Shown: piece after piece, positions 43,921 through 52,397 of the stretch | How positions within the stretch are numbered: position 1 is the stretch's first letter | How the letters are laid out: the number at the start of each line of letters is the position of its first letter | Assembly: GCF_021919345.1 (NCBI RefSeq) | Contig: NZ_CP089293.1 | Span: forward strand, 620,001-684,000 | DNA length: 64,000 bases | Reading direction: 5' to 3' | From: Paenarthrobacter nicotinovorans | GTDB lineage: Bacteria; Actinomycetota; Actinomycetes; Actinomycetales; Micrococcaceae | Notes under the pieces: generated by a model | Seen by the model: only the letters and a program-made list of their open reading frames with translations | The model's database searches: none | Told to the model about the DNA's origin: nothing | Position numbers and translations under genes: made by a program

Positions 43921-44169
43921 ATGGCCACTACAAGCGAGTCACTGTTGATGAGGCAAAGCCGCCTGCAGAGAGCACTGGCGCTCGTATTCGGCCTGTCGAT
44001 GGTGGGTTTGTTGGCCTCGATTTTCCTGACGGGTGGTAGCCCGCTCTTCCCTGGGATGACGGGACCGCTGCTGGTTCTGGTCTTCTTCCTCGCCGCCGCA
44101 GGTAGCGTCGTGGGATTGGCCATCACCAGGTCGAGGCGAGCTGCCGAGGAAGCCGTTCACGGCAACTAA
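43921..44169 (+). CDS. small two-helix membrane protein
   Basis: An 82-residue protein with hydrophobic segments at about 18-38 and 46-68 separated by GGSPLFPG, and a basic C-terminus (ITRSRRAAEE). A TAGACT box 8 bp before the ATG suggests a leaderless transcript. It is convergent with the TetR gene, 10 bp apart. Function unknown. Confidence 0.55.
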   Translation: MATTSESLLMRQSRLQRALALVFGLSMVGLLASIFLTGGSPLFPGMTGPLLVLVFFLAAAGSVVGLAITRSRRAAEEAVHGN

Positions 44170-44179
44170 GGGCCGAGCC

Positions 44180-44794
44180 TCAGCGGACCAAGCGGCCCAC
44201 CAGCTCGGCCGCCGCACCCACAACCTCGTCCGCCTCACGCTTTGAGGCACTCAACGCCACTTCCTGCCCCGAAACAGTCACGATGTCCGTGATCACCGCT
44301 ACCGTCAACCGACCGAGGGTGTCGTCGCTGGCGCCAAGCAGGACCGAGTTCTGCCGGACCCATTCGCGTCCGCGCTCGCGCCGCAAAACCTCGAAGCCCG
44401 GGGGAGTGTCGCCCTCAATGAACACCCTCTCCAGTTCCCGGTGCTTCCAGGTGTAGTCGAAGTAGCTGCGGCTGCCCACGTTGAACAGTGCCAGCGGGTC
44501 TGTCTCGCCTGCCTTGCGTGCCTTGGCCACTGCAGAAGCCACCAGTCGCTCATGTTCATTCTGGTAGTCGTTCCACAGGGCAAGGAAGAGCTCGGTCTTG
44601 CCGCCGAAGTGGTGGTAGAGGCTGCCTACGCTCGATCCTGCGCGGGAAACAATGTCCGAGATGCTGGCATCGGTGAATCCATGTTCCACGAATACCTCGG
44701 CCGCCGCGTCCAGCAAGGTGCGCTGCGTAGCCGCCGTCCGGGTCCACTGCCAGGAGCCCGCGTTGCTGGCAACTTCGGAGGTCTTGCGGACCAT
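44180..44794 (-). CDS. TetR/AcrR family regulator
   Basis: A 204-residue regulator. Its N-terminal helix-turn-helix is at about 18-64 (TLLDAAAEVFVEHGFTDASISDIVSRAGSSVGSLYHHFGGK), and a helical ligand domain with no recognisable specificity follows. GGGAGGAGCC precedes the ATG. It is divergent from the cytochrome b561-like gene, and the TTCTGGAA boxes in between are candidate operators. Confidence 0.9.
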   Translation of the reverse strand: MVRKTSEVASNAGSWQWTRTAATQRTLLDAAAEVFVEHGFTDASISDIVSRAGSSVGSLYHHFGGKTELFLALWNDYQNEHERLVASAVAKARKAGETDPLALFNVGSRSYFDYTWKHRELERVFIEGDTPPGFEVLRRERGREWVRQNSVLLGASDDTLGRLTVAVITDIVTVSGQEVALSASKREADEVVGAAAELVGRLVR

Positions 44795-45096
44795 GGTGGG
44801 GCTCCTCCCTCAGTCAGAACGAAGACCGGTGTGTCTACTGCCTATTTTCTGGAATCCTACCCCCGGAATAATCCACATAGCGAACAGCGAACCTTGACGG
44901 ACCAGTGAGTGAAAGGAAATAATTCTGGAAGTCTGTTCTAGAAATCCATATTGCGGCATGTATCCGAATGCTGCGATTTTTGACGTCGGACGCCCCGAAA
45001 CCCGGGTGCCGTTTTCACCGTCGGGCTGCAACTGGTTGAATCGCTATATAGCGCCAACTGGTCGCAGCCAACCAAGCCAGAGAGGAACGCGGCCTG
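44795..45096. promoter_or_regulatory. divergent TetR / cytochrome b region with promoter and candidate operators
   Basis: 302 bp. A good sigma-70-like promoter reads toward the cytochrome gene: TTGACG (44894-44899), an 18-bp spacer, AATAAT (44918-44923). That implies a leader of about 165 nt. Directly overlapping the -10 end are TTCTGGAA (44923-44930) and the palindrome TTCTAGAA (44936-44943). A third copy, TTCTGGAA, is at 44847-44854, near the TetR start. GCGAAC is repeated at 44880-44891. Confidence 0.5.
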
Positions 45097-46026
45097 ATGT
45101 CCGTTTCAAGCAAGTCGTCCGGGATCACGTCGAACAGGTGGTTCATGCCCGTCGTCGTCACCGCAGGAGCTTTGGTGGTGGCACTGATCCTCGTGCTCGT
45201 TGCGCAATGGCTTCGGACCCTTCAGCCGGTCCAGCAGTTCCTGACGGACTACCCCGGCCATTCCGCAATCCCCGACGGCACGCCCACGGGGTTCCCGGCC
45301 TGGCTTGGCTGGCAGCACTTCCTCAATATGTTCTTCATCGTTTTGATCATCCGTTCTGGCTGGCAGGTGCGCACCACCACTCGCCCGCCGGCGTACTGGA
45401 CCCGGAACAACAAGGGCCTCATCAAGACAAAGAACCCACCCGCCAAAATCAGTCTGGACCTTTGGTTCCACCTGACGCTGGACGCCCTCTGGGTTTTGAA
45501 CGGCATCATCTTCATCGTGCTCCTCTTCGCCACCGGCCAATGGTTGAGGATTGTCCCCACCAACTGGGACGTCTTCCCGAACGCCGTCTCGGCCGGCCTG
45601 CAGTACGCCTCCCTGAACTGGCCGGTGGAAAACGGCTGGAACAACTACAACAGCCTCCAGCTGCTGACGTACTTCATCACCGTCTTTATCGCCGCCCCGC
45701 TGGCCATCATCACGGGCATCCGGATGTCTGGGGCATGGCCGAAGAAAGCCGCGATCAACAAGTTCTACCCGATCGAACTGGCCCGCAAGATCCACTTTCC
45801 GGTGATGATCTACTTCGTAGCCTTCGTCATCGTCCACGTAACCCTGGTGCTGGCCACCGGTGCGTTGAACAACCTCAACCACATGTACGCCTCGAACAAC
45901 GATTACAGCTGGTGGGGATTCGCCATCTTCGCAGCATCGATCGTGTTCACGGCGGCCGCTTGGTTCCTTGCCAGGCCACTGTTCCTGCGACCCATTGCCT
46001 CGCTCATGGGCAAAGTCTCGCGCTAA
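45097..46026 (+). CDS. cytochrome b561-like membrane protein
   Basis: A 309-residue integral membrane protein with about five or six helices. Likely heme-ligand histidines are in GWQHFLNMFF (about 70-79), DLWFHLTLDALW (about 124-135), ARKIHFPVMIYF and FVIVHVTLVLA (about 230-255). The family passes electrons across the membrane, often from a molybdo-enzyme or hydrogenase partner, but none is encoded next to it. GAGAGGAAC precedes the ATG. Confidence 0.8.
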   Translation: MSVSSKSSGITSNRWFMPVVVTAGALVVALILVLVAQWLRTLQPVQQFLTDYPGHSAIPDGTPTGFPAWLGWQHFLNMFFIVLIIRSGWQVRTTTRPPAYWTRNNKGLIKTKNPPAKISLDLWFHLTLDALWVLNGIIFIVLLFATGQWLRIVPTNWDVFPNAVSAGLQYASLNWPVENGWNNYNSLQLLTYFITVFIAAPLAIITGIRMSGAWPKKAAINKFYPIELARKIHFPVMIYFVAFVIVHVTLVLATGALNNLNHMYASNNDYSWWGFAIFAASIVFTAAAWFLARPLFLRPIASLMGKVSR

Positions 46027-46039
46027 GCGCCTGCAAAAG

Positions 46040-46076
46040 AAGAGCCGCCCCGGAAGGCTTTCCAGGGCGGCTCTTT
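46040..46076 (+). terminator. intrinsic terminator
   Basis: An 11-bp perfect stem AAGAGCCGCCC / GGGCGGCTCTT with a 14-nt loop, then TTT. It begins 13 bp after the cytochrome gene stop. The A-rich 5' flank (CAAAAG) would also allow termination of the convergent kinase transcript. Confidence 0.8.
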
Positions 46077-46112
46077 CGCGCGCAGGCGCTAGCCTCTCGC
46101 ACGCTGGAGGCG

Positions 46113-46949
46113 CTAGCTCAGCGCGCCGCCCTGCCACAGGGCATCAAACGGCGCCCCTGAGGCCACGCGGTTCTTGATACCCGCCGTCACGAAAGCCTTG
46201 GCCGTGCGGGCTGCTTCCACCGGGGTCGCGCCCTTTGCCAACTCCGCGGTCACAGCAGCGGCAAGCGAGCAACCGGCGCCCGACACGGCAACCTCGCCCA
46301 CCTTCGGGGCCCGCAGGACTTCCAGCGTGTCGCCGTCGTAGTAGACGTCGACGGCGTCCGGGCCTTCCAGCCGCACCCCACCTTTGGCGAGGACTGCCGC
46401 GCCGCTGATTTCGTGGATGCGGATGGCAGCAGCCTTCAGCGATTCTTCGTCCGTGATGGTGAGCCCGGACAGCGACTCGGCTTCAAAATGGTTCGGCGTC
46501 ACGAAGGTAGCCAGCGGCAGGATTTGTGCCTTCAAAGCCTGGTCGGTGTCCAGCGCGTGGCCCGGTTCCTGGCCCTTGCAGATCAACACCGGATCCAGCA
46601 CCACGTGCTTGAACGAGCCGTCCGTCAAAGCCTTCTCCACCGTGCTGATGGTTGCCGGGCTTCCAAGCATGCCGATCTTCACGGTATCCAGAACCGACGG
46701 TGCGCCGGAAGCGGCGCCGTATGCCGCCGTCGTGGCTTCCAGTTGGTCCGCGATGACCTGCTGGTCCACCGGCACGAAGCGGTGGTTCCAGTTGTCCTGC
46801 GGGTTGAAGGAAACGATGCACGTGAGGTTCGCGATGCCGAACACTCCGAGTTCCTGGAAGGTCTTGAGGTCGGCCTGGGCGCCGGCGCCACCGGTCGCTT
46901 CGGAGCCGGCGATGGTCAGGGCAATGGCAGGGGCAACGGCAGAAGTCAT
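46113..46949 (-). CDS. pdxK: pyridoxal/pyridoxine kinase, ThiD-like
   Basis: A 278-residue ribokinase-superfamily enzyme of the ThiD type. IAGSEATGGAGAQADLKTF (about 13-31) is followed by an Asn/Trp-rich segment (SFNPQDNWNHRFVPVD) and DPVLICKG, both characteristic of the Bacillus-type pyridoxal kinase rather than HMP kinase. The ATP/anion-hole motif is VSGAGCSLAAA (about 223-233). It converts B6 vitamers to their 5'-phosphates in salvage. A hydroxymethylpyrimidine kinase remains the alternative. Confidence 0.8.
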   Translation of the reverse strand: MTSAVAPAIALTIAGSEATGGAGAQADLKTFQELGVFGIANLTCIVSFNPQDNWNHRFVPVDQQVIADQLEATTAAYGAASGAPSVLDTVKIGMLGSPATISTVEKALTDGSFKHVVLDPVLICKGQEPGHALDTDQALKAQILPLATFVTPNHFEAESLSGLTITDEESLKAAAIRIHEISGAAVLAKGGVRLEGPDAVDVYYDGDTLEVLRAPKVGEVAVSGAGCSLAAAVTAELAKGATPVEAARTAKAFVTAGIKNRVASGAPFDALWQGGALS

Positions 46950-46992
46950 GAGTTCATTTTGGCAGTTGCTCCGGTTTGACTCCTAAACGGGG

Positions 46993-47970
46993 CTAGCCGT
47001 GCAACGCCCGGTAAGCGGCCTCAGCGGCTGGATGCAGCGGCACTCCGGCAGTGTTGATCAGCGTTTCGGGACTGAGGAACTGGACCCCTGCGCTGGACTT
47101 GGGAACCAGGTCCTGGGCCTGCTCCACCAGGAGTTCGACGGTCTGCCGGACAACGTGGTCGACAAGGTCGCTCCGGCACAGGAGAAGGTTGGCGACCCCC
47201 ACCGTCCAGACGGCGGGCGCGTCCCCGTAACTGTTGGCGGGGATGAGGACCCGGTCGTAGAAGAAGCCTGACTGTGCTCGCGTTGCCGGAATCAGTTCGG
47301 AGAGATCAAGAAGCCGCACGCGAAGGTCCTGCGCAGCCGCGGCGATCGGCGCCGTCGGAACCCCTCCGGACTGGATCATGACGTCGATCGAACCGTCGGC
47401 AAGGGCCGCGATCGCTTGGTTCAAGCCAAGGTTGACCTGTTTCAAGGCCCGGTCCGGCGTGGCGGACTGCGGTGCTAGCCCCGCTGCGGCGATGATCCTT
47501 CCGGCGGTGAGGGTGGTCCCCGAACCGACTTCGCCCACCCCCGCGGTCTTGCCGGCGAGGTCCGATAAGGACCGGATCGAACTGTCCTCCCGCACAATGC
47601 AGTGCACGTAGTTCTGATAGACCTTCCCCAAAGCCCTCAGGCGTCCTTCGCTGTGGCTGTTCGCGGCGGGTTGGGCTGCCGCATCGGCGAGGGCGACGGC
47701 GAAGGTCGCCTCGCCGGACAGCACCCGCTGGATGTTCTCAAGGCTCCCGCCGGTGGTCAGTGCCCGCGCCTTGTCGGCGATCCGTTCCCGTTGCAGCAGG
47801 TCCGCCAGGAGGGTGGCGAACTCAAGGTAGAAGCCGCCCGATTCGCCACCGGCCACCGTGAGTTCCTGCGGCCGTTCCTCCGCGGAGCAGCCAACCGTTG
47901 ACGCCAGCAGGCCGAACGCCACAGCTGCCCTCATGGCATTCCTTCGCGTCACTGTGCGGCTTTCAGGCAT
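46993..47970 (-). CDS. TAXI family solute-binding lipoprotein
   Basis: A 325-residue TAXI-type (TRAP-associated) extracytoplasmic solute-binding protein. A signal with TRRNAMRAAV and lipobox STVGC (Cys about 28) is followed by TVAGGESGGFYLEFATLL, the TAXI ligand-site start. GVGEVGSGTTLTAGRII and SGGVPTAP lie further on. No TRAP membrane subunit is encoded nearby. The start overlaps the histidine kinase stop by 8 bp, so the protein is most likely a ligand-sensing accessory of that kinase. An alternative start lies 24 bp upstream. Confidence 0.82.
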   Translation of the reverse strand: MPESRTVTRRNAMRAAVAFGLLASTVGCSAEERPQELTVAGGESGGFYLEFATLLADLLQRERIADKARALTTGGSLENIQRVLSGEATFAVALADAAAQPAANSHSEGRLRALGKVYQNYVHCIVREDSSIRSLSDLAGKTAGVGEVGSGTTLTAGRIIAAAGLAPQSATPDRALKQVNLGLNQAIAALADGSIDVMIQSGGVPTAPIAAAAQDLRVRLLDLSELIPATRAQSGFFYDRVLIPANSYGDAPAVWTVGVANLLLCRSDLVDHVVRQTVELLVEQAQDLVPKSSAGVQFLSPETLINTAGVPLHPAAEAAYRALHG

Positions 47971-49378
47971 CGGAACCGCCCTGCGGGTGCACAAACTCGA
48001 GGCGCGCCGTCAGCCCGTGCGGCACGCGGGGTTCCAGCACCAACCTTGCTCCGTTCGCCTCGGCCAACCGTTCCACAATGGTCATGCCCAGGCCATTGCC
48101 CGGGATCTTGCTGTGCTGCGGCGCCCGCCAGAACCGGGTGGTTGACGCGGCGAGCTGATCGGCGGGGAGGCCGGGACCGTCGTCGGAAACCACGACGGCG
48201 GTGCCACCCGGGGTGGGTTCGGTCGCCACCGTGATGTGGGAACCTGGGGCGTATTTGACGGCATTGGCCAGAAGCTCGCCCACCATATGCGCGAGTTCTT
48301 CCGGATTGCAGGCGATGGTGATCGGCCGGCCCGGCTCGAGAAGCGTGATCGTGGCACCTGCCTGAAGGGCAGAGGGCGTGGCCCGTTCCGCCTCACCTTG
48401 CAGGACAGGAAACGGGTCGATGACCGTCAGGCGCTGGTGTCCCGTTCCGTGGTCCGCGCGGGCAGCCCCGGCAGAGGCGCGATGTTCCGCGGTGGCCAGC
48501 TTCAGCACGCCGTCGAGCATTTCCTCCACGCGCTCAAGTTCAGCGACGACGCCCGAAGCGGCGGCCTTTTCCGGTTCCGATCGCAAGGCGAGCTGCAGCA
48601 GATCGATCCGCAACCGCAACGCCCCCACCGGATTGCGGAGCTGGTGCGAGGTGTCGGCGATGAGTCGCCGTTGGGATTCCATGCTCTCGCTCACGGCATG
48701 GGCCATGGTGGTGAAGGAGCGGCTGAGTTCGCGCAGCTCAGGCGGCCCGGCTTCAGGCAGTTGGGTGGTCGCGCCGGTGGTTTCGAGCTCGTGGACGGCT
48801 TTGCTGAGGCGCTGGACCGGGCGCAAAACCCAGCCGGTGATACGGGCAGCGGCCAGCAGGAGCAGCGCGCCAAGCGCCACGGCGGCGACGACGACGACGA
48901 GCCACCGCTCCCGTAGTTTCTGGCGGGCGGCGTCGAGGTTTACCTCCATGACAACTTCACCGAGAACCTGGCTTGCCGTGCCGAAGGACCTTGAGATGAT
49001 CTCGTTGCCCGTCCCGAAGGCGCGGATTGGACTGAGCGTTGTGTCGCTCAGGTTCAGGCTTGCCCTGCCGAGCGCGTCCATGACCTCCGGTTGATCGTCG
49101 CGAAGGCCGCCGGAATGGTTGCTCTGGCCTTGCATATGGATCAGTATTCCTTCGCCGTAAAGCTCGGCGTAGCGGTCCATTTCGCGCTGCAGTTGAGTGG
49201 TGTTGTTGTCCTCCAGGGCGTCACTGGCCAGCTGGGCGAAGCGGTTGAGGGCAGCGACCCTGTTGATCTGCAGCTCCTGCGTGAGCTCCCGGCTGGCCGA
49301 CGTCAGGATCACGCTGGACACCGTCACCACAATCACCACCACCAGCAGGCTGAGGATGCCCAGGACCCGGAGTTTCAC
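47963..49378 (-). CDS. sensor histidine kinase, TctE/QseC type
   Basis: A 471-residue membrane kinase. The first helix is near 7-29 and an extracytoplasmic domain runs to about 160. A second helix (VVVAAVALGALLLLAAARI) precedes HAMP. The phospho-acceptor His lies in ADTSHQLRNPVGALRLRID (about 245-263). The ATPase region has the N box (LLANAVKYAP), DDGPGLP and NGLGMTIV. The GTG start overlaps the regulator stop (GTGA). The Gln-containing SHQLRNP box is typical of TctE-like kinases, which sense carboxylates. Confidence 0.9.
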   Translation of the reverse strand: MKLRVLGILSLLVVVIVVTVSSVILTSASRELTQELQINRVAALNRFAQLASDALEDNNTTQLQREMDRYAELYGEGILIHMQGQSNHSGGLRDDQPEVMDALGRASLNLSDTTLSPIRAFGTGNEIISRSFGTASQVLGEVVMEVNLDAARQKLRERWLVVVVAAVALGALLLLAAARITGWVLRPVQRLSKAVHELETTGATTQLPEAGPPELRELSRSFTTMAHAVSESMESQRRLIADTSHQLRNPVGALRLRIDLLQLALRSEPEKAAASGVVAELERVEEMLDGVLKLATAEHRASAGAARADHGTGHQRLTVIDPFPVLQGEAERATPSALQAGATITLLEPGRPITIACNPEELAHMVGELLANAVKYAPGSHITVATEPTPGGTAVVVSDDGPGLPADQLAASTTRFWRAPQHSKIPGNGLGMTIVERLAEANGARLVLEPRVPHGLTARLEFVHPQGGSDA

Positions 49379-50037
49379 GGTTGCTCGACGCGGTAGCCGA
49401 CGCCCCGGACATTGATGATGAAGCCGGGCAGCTGGAGCTTGGACCTGAGACCGGTCAGGTGCACATCCAACGACCGGGAGTGCGCAAGAAACGCGTCGCC
49501 CCAGAGCGCGTCCAGGATTTGTTCCCGGGTGACCACCGAGCCCGCATGCCTGACCAGCAGGCCCAGGAGGTCGAACTCCGTGGCGGTGAGGGCAAGTTGC
49601 TTGCCGCCGACCGCTGCGACACGGCGGTCGAGGTCCACCTCCAGCTCACCGAGGGCGATAGTGTGTGGTGCTGCCTGGCCGCCGCGGTTGGTCCGGCGCG
49701 TCACCGCCTCGATCCTGGCGAGCAATTCCACGAGTTTCACGGGCTTCACCAGATAATCGTCGGCGCCCGAGCGAAGGCCAAGGACCACGCTCCGCTCGTC
49801 ATCGCGGGCCGTCAGGATCAGGATGGGGATCTGCGTGACTTGGCGGAGTTTCCTGAGGACGTCCAGGCCATCAAGGTCCGGCAAGCCCAGATCGAGCAGG
49901 ATGACCTCGTGCTGACGGTGGGCCAGGAGCGCGTCCTCGCCGCGGGAAACCCGGGTGTGCTTGTGCCCGGCAGAGGCGACGGCGGCGCTCAAGGCTGAGG
50001 CCATGGCGTCGTCATCCTCGACGATGAGCACATGCAC
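49375..50037 (-). CDS. response regulator, OmpR/TctD type
   Basis: A 220-residue regulator with a receiver domain (VEDDDAMASAL; phosphorylation Asp in LLDLGLPDLDG near residue 51; LVKPVK) and an OmpR winged helix (TATEFDLLGLLVRHAGSVVTREQILDALWG; the final segment has the SLDVHLTGLRSKL pattern). It is the first gene of a three-gene operon with the kinase and the TAXI protein. The GTG start is preceded by a GT-rich tract (50063-50112) with imperfect short repeats of GGTTGGGTTCGCT. Confidence 0.92.
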   Translation of the reverse strand: MHVLIVEDDDAMASALSAAVASAGHKHTRVSRGEDALLAHRQHEVILLDLGLPDLDGLDVLRKLRQVTQIPILILTARDDERSVVLGLRSGADDYLVKPVKLVELLARIEAVTRRTNRGGQAAPHTIALGELEVDLDRRVAAVGGKQLALTATEFDLLGLLVRHAGSVVTREQILDALWGDAFLAHSRSLDVHLTGLRSKLQLPGFIINVRGVGYRVEQP

Positions 50038-50133
50038 GGTGTAGTCCTTCGGGGGTTCGCTGAGCGGGGATCGCTGGTGGGTTCGTTGGTCGGGTTCGCT
50101 GGTTGGGTTCGCTACTAGAGCTTAACGTTGTGA

Positions 50134-50180
50134 GGCCCGCTCTGCGCCCTTCGGAGTATCCAAAGAGTGCAGAACGGGCC
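50134..50180 (-). terminator. hairpin 3' of the MHS transporter gene
   Basis: The arms GGCCCG (50134-50139) and CGGGCC (50175-50180) continue inward through CTGC/GCAG and CTTTGG/CCGAAG pairings with small bulges. It begins 16 bases beyond the transporter stop codon (50197). No clear U-run, but position and stability suggest termination or 3'-end protection. Confidence 0.55.
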
Positions 50181-50196
50181 CCAAGAGGCAGCCAAG

Positions 50197-51594
50197 TCAG
50201 GCGTTGACGCGATCCTTCTCGTCGCCGTCGTCGTCTGCAGTGGCCCGGGCCTTGAACGCGTGGCCCTGCTCCGCATCCAAGTGCGTCGGCTTCTTGTTCT
50301 TCAGGGCGAAGATGTACACCAGCAGCGAGATGAAGATGGCCGCCGTGACGTAGGTGAAGAACAGGTCCACCTGGTCCGACTTCTGCAAAGCTGCACCAAT
50401 CAGCGGAACCGTACCGCCGAACAGCGAGTTGGCGATCGCGTAGCCGAGGCCCACACCGAGCGCACGGATGGATGCCGGGAAGAGTTCGGCCTTCACCAAG
50501 GCATTGATGGACGTGTAGCCACCCACCATCAACAGGCCGCCGAACATCAGCAGGAATGCCACGAACGGATCCTTGGTCCCGGCCAGCGCCGAGAGCAAAG
50601 GCCACGTGAACAGAACGCCCGTCACACCGAACCAGATCAGCAGCGGCTTCCGGCCGATCTTGTCCGAAAGCATGCCGTAGACGGGCTGGAGCAGCATGAA
50701 GATGAAGAGCGCCCAGAAGTTGATCACGGAGGTATCCGTCTTGGCGATACCGGACGTATCGTTCATGAACTTCAGGATGAAGTTGGTGTATGTGTAGAAG
50801 GCAACCGTGCCGCCGAGCGTGATGCCGATGCAGATCAGCAGCGGCTTCCAATGCTTGGTGAACAGGAGCTTCATGGTGCCCGGCTGGGCTTCGCCTTCAA
50901 CCTTGATGTGCGCAGCGCGCAGCTGATCGGCAGAGAGGGTCTCCTCCATGGAGCGTCGCAGCCAGAGCACCACCAGTGCGGCCACGCCGCCGATCGCGAA
51001 CGGAATCCTCCAACCCCACGCGGTCAGGTCTTCCTTGCTCATGGTGTTCTGCAGGATCACGAGCACCAGGAGTGCCAGCATCTGGCCGCCAATCAGCGTC
51101 ACGTACTGGAAGCTGGAGAAGAAGCCGCGGCGTTTGGCCGTAGCAGCCTCGGACATGTAGGTGGCGCTGGTTCCGTACTCGCCGCCCACCGAGAAGCCTT
51201 GGACCATGCGGATGAAGACCAGGAGGATCATGGCCCATAGACCGATGACGTCCTGGGTCGGCATGATCGCAATGGCGAACGAGCCGGCGGACATCATGGT
51301 CACACTGAGAGTAAGCGCGGCTTTACGGCCCTTGCGGTCGGCGTAGCGACCAAAGAACCAGCTACCGATCGGGCGCATGAGGAACGACGTCGAGAACACG
51401 GCCATCGCTTCAAGGCCGGCTTGGAGATCGTCCGAGGAGTTGAAGAAGTGCGACTGGAAATACGCCGCAAAAGCGGTGTAGACGTATACGTCGAACCACT
51501 CCACGAGGTTGCCCGCGGAGCCTTTGAGGATGTTGCTCACTGCCTTGCGTGTCTGGGCGGCTTCGCTCAGAGGTGCAGCTTGTTGGGTGCTCAT
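50197..51594 (-). CDS. MFS transporter of the metabolite:H+ symporter (MHS) family
   Basis: A 465-residue carrier with 12 predicted helices. MHS signatures are GNLVEWFDVYVYTAF (about 28-42) near the first helix, the loop GRYADRKGRKAALTLS, and RMVQGFSVGGEYGTSATYMSEAA. MHS carriers such as KgtP and ProP move alpha-ketoglutarate, dicarboxylates or osmolytes with protons. AGGAAGGTTCATTG precedes the ATG at 51594. The adjacent TAXI/two-component operon makes a carboxylate a reasonable guess. Confidence 0.9.
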   Translation of the reverse strand: MSTQQAAPLSEAAQTRKAVSNILKGSAGNLVEWFDVYVYTAFAAYFQSHFFNSSDDLQAGLEAMAVFSTSFLMRPIGSWFFGRYADRKGRKAALTLSVTMMSAGSFAIAIMPTQDVIGLWAMILLVFIRMVQGFSVGGEYGTSATYMSEAATAKRRGFFSSFQYVTLIGGQMLALLVLVILQNTMSKEDLTAWGWRIPFAIGGVAALVVLWLRRSMEETLSADQLRAAHIKVEGEAQPGTMKLLFTKHWKPLLICIGITLGGTVAFYTYTNFILKFMNDTSGIAKTDTSVINFWALFIFMLLQPVYGMLSDKIGRKPLLIWFGVTGVLFTWPLLSALAGTKDPFVAFLLMFGGLLMVGGYTSINALVKAELFPASIRALGVGLGYAIANSLFGGTVPLIGAALQKSDQVDLFFTYVTAAIFISLLVYIFALKNKKPTHLDAEQGHAFKARATADDDGDEKDRVNA

Positions 51595-51914
51595 CAATGA
51601 ACCTTCCTGGCGGCTGCGCATGCGGCAGCCGTGTCTTGCATGAGTTCGTTCTGTCCATGAAGCTCGTGCTCATGGCGTCCTTGCGCATGGCTCTTCGTCG
51701 ACTAAGAAAGGCCCTCTTGGGGTGAAGAGGACGTATTCCAAACTATGGGTGATGCACGGCACAACCAACGTGGGAGGGGATTTCCTAACACTTCCTTAGG
51801 TTTCGGGGTGAGGTGGAGGGGGCCCCGTTCCGGGTACAACCGACGCTTGCTCACATCCCTAGGGTTTGGTGGGGACGCTTGCTCACATCCCGGGGGTTTG
51901 GTGGGGACGCTCGC
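51595..51914. other. 320-bp intergenic region upstream of the MHS gene
   Basis: It holds the promoter side of the MHS gene (51595 to about 51730) and, distally, repeat array (ii) from 51842. Between these I see only GC-rich sequence without genes or clear promoter boxes. Confidence 0.5.
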
Positions 51915-51922
51915 TCACATCC
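51842..51922. repeat. 32-bp-period tandem repeat array (ii)
   Basis: Three units start at 51842, 51874 and 51906, exactly 32 bp apart. Each starts GACGCT(T/C)GCTCACATCC and continues with a GGGTTTGGTGGG tail. The core matches array (i). The TGA stop of the 51915 gene lies within the core of the third unit. Confidence 0.88.
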
Positions 51923-52382
51923 ATCCGTCCATGATCGGGAGGGGCCTATTGATGCGAACGAGCTTCCAGATTGCGAGCCGTCCGAAGCCAGCTGCAATAG
52001 CTATGGACATTGAAAAGAAGATCGCGCCGTTCGGGGAGAGCCCGCCGAATGGCGCGCAGACGAGCAACGGGGCGAGGAAAAAGACCGCCACGTGGATCCA
52101 TTGGTTGGTGATGCGTCGCAGGACGAGGCCGAGCAGAGATCCGGCCGTAACACCGATAGCCCACACTGGAATCAGGCTGTATATGAAGAAGACGAGGGCC
52201 CAGCCCCCCGGTGACTGGACTGCAAGCAACAGGCAGAAAGTCAGATGCGCCACCGCGACGCCGACAGCGAGGCCTCCGCCTCCGATCACTACCCGGTCTT
52301 TCGATCCGTACCGCCAGCTATTCCGCGACCCAGGCGCCACCAGTCCGTACTCGGACTCGTCCGCCCAACTGTCATCGTTCAT
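51915..52382 (-). CDS. membrane protein of unknown function
   Basis: A 155-residue protein. An acidic, Ser/Gly-rich N-terminus of about 30 residues precedes four predicted helices (about 33-54, 60-84, 96-115 and 117-138). A short C-terminus (RINRPLPIMDGWM) runs into repeat array (ii). No recognised family. It lies between two 32-bp repeat arrays. Confidence 0.6.
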   Translation of the reverse strand: MNDDSWADESEYGLVAPGSRNSWRYGSKDRVVIGGGGLAVGVAVAHLTFCLLLAVQSPGGWALVFFIYSLIPVWAIGVTAGSLLGLVLRRITNQWIHVAVFFLAPLLVCAPFGGLSPNGAIFFSMSIAIAAGFGRLAIWKLVRINRPLPIMDGWM

Positions 52383-52397
52383 AGTTGCTCCCGGTTT

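Noticed and set aside
50063..50112. Another member of the 32-bp repeat family upstream of the OmpR-type regulator
   Set aside because: The GGTTGGGTTCGCT repeats have a period of about 13 bp and lack the GTGAG core.
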